Origin: Jannaschia sp. M317 | Lineage (GTDB): Bacteria > Pseudomonadota > Alphaproteobacteria > Rhodobacterales > Rhodobacteraceae | Length of the DNA: 64,000 nt | Assembly (NCBI RefSeq): GCF_025141175.1 | Contig: NZ_CP081157.1 | Span: forward strand, 53,404-117,403 | Direction: 5' to 3' | Shown: positions 58,448-64,000 of the stretch, one piece after another | Layout of the letters: every line of letters starts with the position of its first letter | Position numbering within the stretch: the stretch's first letter is position 1 | Notes under the pieces: generated by a model | What the model saw: only the letters and a program-made list of their open reading frames with translations | The model's database searches: none | Told to the model about the DNA's origin: nothing | Translations under genes and position numbers: made by a program

Positions 58448-59911
58448 TCAATGTCCAGGGTCTGCCGCGGCAGGCGCTTCGGCGCTGCCGCCACCGGCGG
58501 GTGCCATGGCCCCGCCGCCGTAGAGCGCGGCCGTCACGTTGGCCTCCGCCATGAAGTAGTCGGCGCGCGCGGCCGCGGCCGCGAGGCTCGCGTCGAGGCG
58601 CGCACGCGTGTCGGCCAGCAGATCGAAGGTGGAGGTGATCATGCCGTTATAGCTCAGCAGCGCCTCCTCCTCGACGGTGCGGCGCAGTGGCAGGACGCGG
58701 CCCTCCCATTGCCGCGCGATGCGATGCGCGCCGACCAGCGCGACATGCGCCTCGCGCGCTTCGGAGCGCACCTCGACGGCCTTCAGCGCCAGCAGATGCG
58801 CGGCGCGCATGTAGGCCGCCTCGCCCCGGCGCAGCCGCGCCGCGCCGTTGTCGAAGACGGGGATCTCCAGCGCGATCTCGGCGTCGAGGCCGATGGTCTC
58901 GTTGGTCTCGACGGCGCCGTCCTCCTCGCGCTCGATCTCGACGCCGAACGCCAGGTCGATGTCCGACAGCACGCGCGTCCGGTCGTCGAGCCGGTACTGC
59001 TGCGCGACCGCCTCGAGCTCCAGCGCCGCGGCGGCCAGATCCACCCGCGCCGCCAGCGCCTCGGCCTCCAGGCTCTCGCGCGCGGCCAGGCGGGGCAGCC
59101 CCGGCAGCGCATCGGGCACGAAATAGCGCAGGTCCGCGCCCGACAGGCCCATCACCCGCGTCAGCCGCTCCTTGGCGAGCTCCGCGTCCAGCCGCGCCCG
59201 CGCGCGTTGCGCTTCCAGCTCGGCGGCGAAGGCCAGTTCGCGGGCCTGACCCGCACGGTTGAGCGCGCCGGTCGCGCCCAGTTGCTGCGCCAACTCTGCC
59301 CCGGCCGCAGCCGTCTCCTGCGCCCGACCCAGAAGGGCCGACGCCTCGAAGGCCGCAACCGCTTCGATCCAGGCGCGCCGGGCCTCGGCGGCCATGCTCA
59401 GGGTTTCGGAGGCCGCGGCCAGCTGTGCCTGCCGGAAGCGGATATCGGCGATCCGGCTCCGCTGCTTGCGGGTCGTCAGGGCGATCAGGCTCGCGGCGAC
59501 GCCGCCCTCGATCACCCGGTAGCCGTTCAGCGACGGGGCGCCGATGCCCAACACGCCCAGATGCAGGGTCGGGTTGGGCAGGAGCGCCGTCTGCCATGCC
59601 TCCGCGGCGGAGATGCTGATCTCCGCATAGGCGGCCTGAAGCGCGCGGTTGTTCAGCAGCGCAACCTGCACGGCCGTATCGGCCGAGATGGTCTTGCCCC
59701 GCACGATCGCGGCGACGCGCTCGGAGTTGGCCGCGATCTCAGCGGGGGTCTGAAGCCACACCGTGTCCGCTCCGGTCGCCTTCTTCGAGGTGCCGAACAC
59801 CGAGGCGAAGCCCGCCCGCTCCTGCGCGGGTCCGAAGGCGGCCGGGGTGGCGCAGCCGCCCAGCAGCGCCGCGACGGCGAGGCCGGCGGTCAGTCTGCGG
59901 CGGGCGTTCAT
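58448..59911 (-). CDS. TolC-family outer-membrane lipoprotein (CopB/CusC-like)
   Basis: 487 residues. Lipobox signal (LAVAALLGGC), then two long helical repeats of the TolC barrel-tunnel type, with VALLNNRALQAAYAEISIS and, in the second half, IPVFDNGAARLRRGEAAYM. It has a C-terminal tail rich in Gly, Ala and Pro. It would form an outer-membrane channel or act as a lipid-anchored copper protein. No RND pump or membrane-fusion gene accompanies it. It overlaps the next small lipoprotein gene by 4 bases. Confidence 0.85.
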   Translation of the reverse strand: MNARRRLTAGLAVAALLGGCATPAAFGPAQERAGFASVFGTSKKATGADTVWLQTPAEIAANSERVAAIVRGKTISADTAVQVALLNNRALQAAYAEISISAAEAWQTALLPNPTLHLGVLGIGAPSLNGYRVIEGGVAASLIALTTRKQRSRIADIRFRQAQLAAASETLSMAAEARRAWIEAVAAFEASALLGRAQETAAAGAELAQQLGATGALNRAGQARELAFAAELEAQRARARLDAELAKERLTRVMGLSGADLRYFVPDALPGLPRLAARESLEAEALAARVDLAAAALELEAVAQQYRLDDRTRVLSDIDLAFGVEIEREEDGAVETNETIGLDAEIALEIPVFDNGAARLRRGEAAYMRAAHLLALKAVEVRSEAREAHVALVGAHRIARQWEGRVLPLRRTVEEEALLSYNGMITSTFDLLADTRARLDASLAAAAARADYFMAEANVTAALYGGGAMAPAGGGSAEAPAAADPGH

Positions 59912-60129
59912 CGGGTCACCCCCGCAGGCGATTGCGCGTCGTTGAGGTCGCGCCAGTCGCCCGGCTCCGTCAGGGTGGCGGGCGTGTCGCGCATCGTCAG
60001 CGTCTTCGGCGCCATGACGGGCGCGGCAGGAGAGGCCGCCGGCGCCATCAGGCTGGCCGGAGGCAAGGGCGTGGCGGCCGCGCAGCCGGCCAGCGCCAGC
60101 GGCATGAGGGCCGCGAGTCGGAGGGTCAT
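59908..60129 (-). CDS. Small lipoprotein preceding the TolC-like gene
   Basis: 73 residues: signal with lipobox (MTLRLAALMPLALAGC), then a Pro/Ala-rich stretch and a conserved-looking end MRDTPATLTEPGDWRDLNDAQ. Unknown function, probably a short outer-membrane anchor or partner of the TolC-like protein, whose start it overlaps (ATGA). The ATG at 60129 starts the signal peptide. Confidence 0.68.
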   Translation of the reverse strand: MTLRLAALMPLALAGCAAATPLPPASLMAPAASPAAPVMAPKTLTMRDTPATLTEPGDWRDLNDAQSPAGVTR

Positions 60130-60221
60130 GAATGTGTCCTGTCCCGAAAGCATCGATCCTGTCGGCGTGCGGGTTGCGTCACGCCGGTCGTTGGCCCGGG
60201 CAAGCGCCGGGCGGAGCGGGA

Positions 60222-60596
60222 TCAGGCTTGGGGCGGCCTTTGCGGCGCTTCAGGCCGGAAGATGACGAAGATCGTATCGAAAGACCGCCCGGCCGGGACA
60301 CGCGCCAGCAGGTAGGCGACGCCGATCTCGGCGTCGACCAGCAGTGGTCCGGCGCATTGATGCGCCGTGCATGGCCCATGCGTGCCGTCATGCGACACCC
60401 CCTCGTCGGAGGCGTGCGGGACCACATGCGTGTCCGCATCACCCGCATCCACTGAGGGGCCTTCGATGGCCGCGCGCTCGGCGCAATGGGCACCGTGGCC
60501 CATGCCCTGAGCGGCGGCCTGCGTGCCCGCCAGCCCCGACAGGACCAGAAGGATCACGGCGCCGAATCGCACCAGTATGGAGGCCAGGTTTCGCAT
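60222..60596 (-). CDS. DUF2946-like small copper-island protein
   Basis: 124 residues. A signal/anchor helix (LVRFGAVILLVLSGLAGTQ) is followed by a His/Cys-rich segment (GHGAHCAERA, then THGPCTAHQCAGPLLVD) and a final hydrophobic region. The pattern of an N-terminal helix plus His/Cys cluster is seen in DUF2946-type proteins of copper loci. It probably binds metal in the periplasm. A CueR-like promoter (60629-60659) lies 33 bases upstream of the ATG at 60596. Confidence 0.62.
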   Translation of the reverse strand: MRNLASILVRFGAVILLVLSGLAGTQAAAQGMGHGAHCAERAAIEGPSVDAGDADTHVVPHASDEGVSHDGTHGPCTAHQCAGPLLVDAEIGVAYLLARVPAGRSFDTIFVIFRPEAPQRPPQA

Positions 60597-60628
60597 CGTC
60601 GGGAGGAGATGCGCCCGGACCCGAATCC

Positions 60629-60659
60629 TGTCAATCGGCCTCCGTGACGGGAAGGTTCG
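60629..60659 (-). promoter_or_regulatory. CueR-like promoter g (for the 60596 gene)
   Basis: On the minus strand: CGAACC (60654-60659), 19-bp spacer TTCCCGTCACGGAGGCCGA, -10 TTGACA (60629-60634). ACCTTCCCGT/ACGGAGG is a recognisable half-dyad. The -35 is weak. Confidence 0.45.
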
Positions 60660-60695
60660 CAGGCAGCCGGGCATCGGCGGGCCGCCGCCTGCGCG

Positions 60696-61583
60696 TCACG
60701 GATCGGGGTCCATCAGGTAGGTCGCCATGGCCCGCAGATCGTCGTCGGTCAGCCAGGACGTGCCCTGCATCACCACCTCGCCCATGCCGCCGCCGAAGAC
60801 GTCGCCTTCCGGCGTGATGCCGGAGCGCAGCGCATAGGCCAGCGCGTTCGCGTCCCAGCCGTTCGCCGCCAGGCTGATCGCGTCGATGGCCGGGGCGCCT
60901 TCGCCGCCGGGCAGGTCGTCATTGCCCGCGTAGCGCGCCGAAAGGTCGCGCCCGCCGAGCGCATTGCGCGGCGTGTGGCAGGCGGCGCAATGGGCGGCCC
61001 CCTCGACCAGCTCCCGGCCCCGGTTCCAGACGGCGTCCCGGCCCGCGACCGGCTCGACGAAGGGCGGATGCTGATAGAGCGCGCGCCACAGCTTCAGCCC
61101 CCATCGCTGATCGAAGGGGAAGCGCATGTCCGGCGGGACGGAGGCCGCGTCCGACGCAGGCACCGTCTGGAACGCCGCCCAGAGGTCGGCGACGTCCTGG
61201 TCCGAGAACCCCGCATAGAACGGATAAGGAAAGGCCGGGTAATACGGCTCCCCCTCGGGCGAGACGCCTTGGCGGACGGCGCGGGCGAAGTCCTCGACGT
61301 CCCAGTCGCCGATGCCTGCGGGGCCGGGCGTGACGTTGGGCGAGCGAATGGTGCCGAACTCCGTCGTCAGCGCCACGCCGCCCGCCAGCGGCGCGCCGCC
61401 ACGCTCGAAATCGCTATGGCAGGCGATGCAACCGCTTGCGCGGGCCAGATAGGCACCCCGATCGGGGTCGCCCGCCAGCTCGATCGGGCGCGGCATGGCC
61501 CCGACCGGCCAGGCGATCACGGCGAGGACCGCGCCGCCGGCCAGGATGCCGGCGGCGGCCACGCCCCATAAAAGGCGGCGCAT
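60696..61583 (-). CDS. Diheme c-type cytochrome
   Basis: 295 residues with an N-terminal membrane anchor (VAAAGILAGGAVLAVIAWP) and two heme c motifs, SGCIACHSDF and AHCAACHTPR, with distal Met candidates in each domain. The layout resembles the cytochrome subunits of membrane-bound gluconate/alcohol dehydrogenases. It could take electrons from the PQQ dehydrogenase encoded (now broken) downstream, or from copper oxidation. It starts one base after the cytochrome c'-like stop. Confidence 0.82.
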   Translation of the reverse strand: MRRLLWGVAAAGILAGGAVLAVIAWPVGAMPRPIELAGDPDRGAYLARASGCIACHSDFERGGAPLAGGVALTTEFGTIRSPNVTPGPAGIGDWDVEDFARAVRQGVSPEGEPYYPAFPYPFYAGFSDQDVADLWAAFQTVPASDAASVPPDMRFPFDQRWGLKLWRALYQHPPFVEPVAGRDAVWNRGRELVEGAAHCAACHTPRNALGGRDLSARYAGNDDLPGGEGAPAIDAISLAANGWDANALAYALRSGITPEGDVFGGGMGEVVMQGTSWLTDDDLRAMATYLMDPDP

Positions 61584-61584
61584 G

Positions 61585-62199
61585 TCAGTCGTCCCCGGCC
61601 CGGTAGCCGGTGTGGCAGGCCGCGCAGGTCTGGCCGACCATGGCGAAGGCCCGGTCGGCCGGCATCGCGCCGATCGCCTCGGCGGTCATCATGCCGCCGC
61701 CGCCGCCCATCATGGACCCGCCACCCATCATGGACCCGCCGCCGGAGCCGCCCATGGCCGCGCCACCGCCCATCATGCCGCCGCCGCCCATCATCGAGGC
61801 GCCGCCGCCGCCCGCAGCCGCGCCGCCTGGCGCGTTCTCCGCCGCCAGCGCCAGGCCCCGGGCGCGCACGGCCAACTCCTCGGCCAGCGCGGCGAAGCCT
61901 TCCGCGTCGGACCAGACCTCCGGCTTGGTCTTCGACGGCATGCCGCCGGTGCCCTCCTCGAAGAGGCTGACCATCGTCTCGCCCGAATGGCTCTCGACCA
62001 TTGCGGCGAAGTCGCGCACGGCCGCCGGGTCGTAGTCGGTCGCGCCGCGCATCATCGGCGCCACGGCCTTCACGCCTTTGGCCATTTCCGACATCGCTTG
62101 CATGCGTTCGAGCACGACGCCGGTGGCGCCGGTATGGGCGACAGCCGCAGCCGCGGCCAAGCTTCCGGCCAGCGCCAGAAGGGTGATCTTCGTTTTCAT
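61585..62199 (-). CDS. Cytochrome c' (c-556-like) with Met/Gly-rich insert
   Basis: 204 residues with a signal peptide (LLALAGSLAAAAAVAHTG). It has the four-helix cytochrome c' start (VLERMQAMSEMAKGVKAVAP) and the C-terminal heme motif QTCAACHTGYR. Between the third and fourth helix lies an insert of about 50 residues made of MMGGG-type repeats (GGASMMGGGGMMGGGAAMGG and onward) with at least fifteen Met. Met-rich segments bind Cu(I), so the protein may combine a heme with a copper sponge. It precedes the diheme cytochrome gene by one base. Confidence 0.85.
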   Translation of the reverse strand: MKTKITLLALAGSLAAAAAVAHTGATGVVLERMQAMSEMAKGVKAVAPMMRGATDYDPAAVRDFAAMVESHSGETMVSLFEEGTGGMPSKTKPEVWSDAEGFAALAEELAVRARGLALAAENAPGGAAAGGGGASMMGGGGMMGGGAAMGGSGGGSMMGGGSMMGGGGGMMTAEAIGAMPADRAFAMVGQTCAACHTGYRAGDD

Positions 62200-62251
62200 G
62201 TCGTTCGTCCTATCCAGAATTCGGTTTGCGGGCGGACCCGCAGGGTCTTGT

Positions 62252-62563
62252 TCAGGACAGGCCGATGGGGACCGGCGGATCGCGGCCGGGCTGCGCCTGC
62301 GGATCGACGGGCCGCGCGGCATGGCGCACCGGACGCGCCCGACCGGGCATGCCGCCCTGATGGGGCCTCCCGATCCAGACCGCGGTCGGCTTGCAATCCG
62401 GCTTCGGGTCGCAATCCGGCGCGGAAGCCTTTGCGTCATGGACATGGGATTGGTCGGCCGCGACGGCGTCGGGGGCTTCTCGGTCAACAAGCGACGGTGC
62501 CGTCTGCGCAACGTAGCCCGCCAGCACGAGGGCCAGCGCGATGAGGACCCGCGACACGATCAC
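62252..62563 (-). CDS. Small exported His/Cys-containing protein
   Basis: 103 residues starting with GTG at 62563. A signal/anchor helix (SRVLIALALVLAGYVAQTA) precedes a disordered Pro/Arg/Asp-rich chain with DQSHVHDAKASAPDCDPKPD and later CKPTAVWIG. His and Cys suggest metal binding. It is the first gene after CueR-type promoter d and likely opens the minus-strand copper operon. The family is not recognised. The low-complexity C-terminal half makes the exact reading less certain. Confidence 0.55.
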   Translation of the reverse strand: MIVSRVLIALALVLAGYVAQTAPSLVDREAPDAVAADQSHVHDAKASAPDCDPKPDCKPTAVWIGRPHQGGMPGRARPVRHAARPVDPQAQPGRDPPVPIGLS

Positions 62564-62650
62564 GGGGCGAGGTTCGTTGGGTGGTTTCTCATCTCGGTCC
62601 CCTGCCCCGGCGGACGGCTGTGGAGGCCGCGTTCGCGGTCCTTTTTCCGA

Positions 62651-62681
62651 CCGCTCGCGCCTTCCCGCGCTGGAGGGTCAA
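62651..62681 (-). promoter_or_regulatory. CueR-type promoter d (for the minus-strand copper operon)
   Basis: On the minus strand: -35 TTGACC (62676-62681), 19-bp spacer CTCCAGCGCGGGAAGGCGC, -10 GAGCGG (62651-62656). Half-sites CCTCC and GGGAAGG. It is divergent from promoter e. Confidence 0.72.
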
Positions 62682-62728
62682 ACGCCGATCGATCACGGAA
62701 GCGTGAGGAGTGCGCGGCCTGATGCGAC

Positions 62729-62759
62729 TTGACCTTCCCGCGTAGGAGCGTGGTGCAGC
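62729..62759 (+). promoter_or_regulatory. CueR-type promoter e (for the 62792 gene)
   Basis: -35 TTGACC at 62729-62734, 19-bp spacer TTCCCGCGTAGGAGCGTGG, -10 TGCAGC at 62754-62759. CTTCCCGCG/TAGGAG forms the dyad. It lies 48 bases from promoter d, in the opposite direction. Confidence 0.7.
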
Positions 62760-62791
62760 GTGGAGGATCTGATCTGCAAGGGAACGCGACG

Positions 62792-63091
62792 ATGAAGCGA
62801 CTGGCCGGACTGAACCTGATGAACCTTGGGATGATGGCGTGCTGCATCGTGATGCTGGCACCCGTCGCGGCGTTCTTCCTGCTCGGCGGGACGATCACCG
62901 GCGCGGCGAGCCTGGCCGCGGCCTTCGCGCCGCTTGTCCTCTGTCTTGCGGTACACGGGGCGATGTTCCTACTGATGGGGCGGTCCTGCCATGGCAAGGC
63001 GGACGACGATACTTTGGCAGTGCGCGAGGGTGAGACCGACATCCCGGCGGTGGCGCGGCGGCCTTTGACGGCGCAGTCAGAACTGGCCTGA
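62792..63091 (+). CDS. Small membrane protein (DUF2933-like)
   Basis: 99 residues with two membrane helices (GLNLMNLGMMACCIVMLAPV and onward) and a His/Cys motif GAMFLLMGRSCHGK after the second helix, similar in layout to DUF2933 proteins of copper and silver loci. The C-terminal tail is acidic. The ATG at 62792 lies about 30 bases after the -10 of promoter e. Upstream starts would lie inside the promoter. It would be a copper-inducible membrane protein of unknown function. Confidence 0.62.
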   Translation: MKRLAGLNLMNLGMMACCIVMLAPVAAFFLLGGTITGAASLAAAFAPLVLCLAVHGAMFLLMGRSCHGKADDDTLAVREGETDIPAVARRPLTAQSELA

Positions 63092-63095
63092 CCAG

Positions 63096-63995
63096 TCAAG
63101 GTTCCGACCGGGGCGTCAGCCGGTCGGCCCGCAGGAACGCCGCAATGCGCGCGCGCCGGTCGGTGTCCGGCCCCTCCAACCATCGGCCGAGCCAGCCCCG
63201 CGACAGGACTTCCAGCACTTCGTCCATCGCCTGCGCCGCCATCTGGGCACGCGGGTCGGCCGGTTTCGTTGGCAGCGCCTGGTCCAGGCGGTCCAGCGCA
63301 ACGCTGAAGGCCTGGGACTCGGTCTCGCCGTGCAGCCGGTGCAGCACCGGCAAAGTCCGCATTGCCGAGGCCACCGCCGATAGCGGCGATGCCACGAGGT
63401 CCAGCGTCCGGTCCAGCGCGGCCTCCGGGTCGGCCCCGGCCGCCAGCGCCGCCGCATGCGCCCGCATCGCCGCGACCACCGCGTCGCGCGCCGCCAGCAC
63501 CTGCGAGATGGTCGAGACCGCGCCGACCGAGAACGTCAGCACGATGAACCCCGTCAGCGACGCCCCCGCCGTCAGCAGCCGCGCCGTCGGGCTGTCGGGC
63601 TCGTAGGCGCCGAAGCCCAGCGTCGCGACCGCGTAGGCCGCGAGGTAGAGCCGCTCCCACGGGCTCGCGGGCGCGTTCGAACTGGAGATCAGGATCCAGC
63701 CCTCGGCCCCCTGCAGCACCAGGGCCCAGCCCGCGATCAGCGCTGCCACCACGGCCAGCGCGCGGGCCGGGACCGAGACGGGGCCGATCGCGCCCAGGAT
63801 GGCTCGCCGACCGCTCAGGTGGAACAATCGCAGCATGCCCCGGCAGATGGCGAATTCGGCGGCGGTCGTGAACGGCCCGGCCCGCAGCGGTGAGCGCACC
63901 AAGGAGCGGAAAACGTCCCATAACGCTGCGAGGACCAGCGCGACGCCCGCGAGGAACGCGAAGACGGCCATCATCGCCCCCTCGGGACGTCGCAT
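63096..63995 (-). CDS. Potassium-channel-like membrane protein (Ion_trans_2 type)
   Basis: 299 residues from the ATG at 63995. Membrane helices flank a pore-like loop YAVATLGFGAYEPDSP, where the TVGYGD filter of potassium channels is replaced by TLGFGAY. A long helical cytoplasmic tail follows. The gene may start further upstream outside the window, and an ATG at 63974 is an alternative. It ends just after the stop of the 62792 gene on the other strand. It has no clear metal link and may belong to the next region. Confidence 0.7.
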   Translation of the reverse strand: MRRPEGAMMAVFAFLAGVALVLAALWDVFRSLVRSPLRAGPFTTAAEFAICRGMLRLFHLSGRRAILGAIGPVSVPARALAVVAALIAGWALVLQGAEGWILISSSNAPASPWERLYLAAYAVATLGFGAYEPDSPTARLLTAGASLTGFIVLTFSVGAVSTISQVLAARDAVVAAMRAHAAALAAGADPEAALDRTLDLVASPLSAVASAMRTLPVLHRLHGETESQAFSVALDRLDQALPTKPADPRAQMAAQAMDEVLEVLSRGWLGRWLEGPDTDRRARIAAFLRADRLTPRSEP

Positions 63996-64000
63996 GCCAC

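Noticed and set aside
58451..60265. Plus-strand open frame of 604 codons opposite the TolC-like gene
   Set aside because: It is antisense to a gene with clear TolC-family features and has a Gly/Arg/Gln-rich shadow composition.
1..64000. tRNA or rRNA genes and complete insertion sequences
   Set aside because: I saw no tRNA cloverleaf with a GTTCRA-type loop, no rRNA-like stretch, and no transposase reading frame. Only a truncated integrase was found.

Overview
The window looks like part of a large conjugative plasmid (or plasmid-derived element) of an alphaproteobacterium, most likely a Rhodobacterales (Roseobacter/Paracoccus-type) strain. The case rests on high GC, a RepC-type replication initiator with a candidate counter-transcribed RNA, a complete VirB1-VirB11 type IV secretion operon, VirC1/VirC2-like and VirD1/VirD2/VirD4-like transfer genes, and Rhodobacterales-style small plasmid genes at the left end. 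I had no database access. Family calls come from motifs and remembered family features.

Layout. (1) 1-8.97 kb: an eroding accessory region. It holds small unknown plasmid genes (DUF6878- and DUF6915-like), a PAPS-reductase-like pseudogene with two in-frame TAG codons, a MobA/MobL relaxase pseudogene with two in-frame TAA codons, a DUF2493 gene, and a RES toxin whose Xre/DUF2384 antitoxin is frameshifted. A small unknown gene is present twice together with its roughly 215-nt leader. The region ends in a truncated tyrosine recombinase at about 8970. (2) 9.0-26.3 kb: a zinc/cadmium/lead-type island. It carries a ZntA/CadA P-type ATPase, two CDF exporters, a ZIP transporter, LspA, a PCuAC chaperone, two SCO proteins, a DsbA/DsbB pair, an M23 endopeptidase, three L,D-transpeptidases, a transglutaminase-like protein and one ZntR/CadR/PbrR-type MerR regulator. 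Six near-identical MerR-type promoters (-35 TTGAAC, 19-bp spacer with a CTCTAG dyad) sit in front of its transcription units. (3) 26.5-48.1 kb: the plasmid backbone. A virB operon runs on the minus strand, followed by repC with its antisense RNA, a virC1/virC2-like pair, a candidate oriT beside repeated motifs, and virD1-virD2-virD4-like genes on the plus strand. (4) 48.15-48.87 kb: a VapBC-type toxin-antitoxin pair. (5) 48.9-64 kb: a copper island with a YHS/HMBD CopA ATPase, a VTT membrane protein, a fourth L,D-transpeptidase, an APC permease, a broken PQQ sugar dehydrogenase, CusF, two cupredoxins, a multicopper oxidase, a TolC-like lipoprotein, two c-type cytochromes (one with a Met/Gly-rich insert) and small membrane proteins. 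Five to seven CueR-like promoters (TTGACC plus a CCTTCC/GGAAGG-type dyad, 19-bp spacing) precede these genes, but no CueR gene is in the window.

How the parts fit. The two islands appear to be two separate MerR-family regulons, each joining metal export or oxidation with envelope functions. These are peptidoglycan L,D-cross-linking, an endopeptidase, thiol redox and lipoprotein maturation. The most interesting inference is that metal-inducible L,D-transpeptidases are a built-in part of both regulons. The backbone would mobilise both islands.
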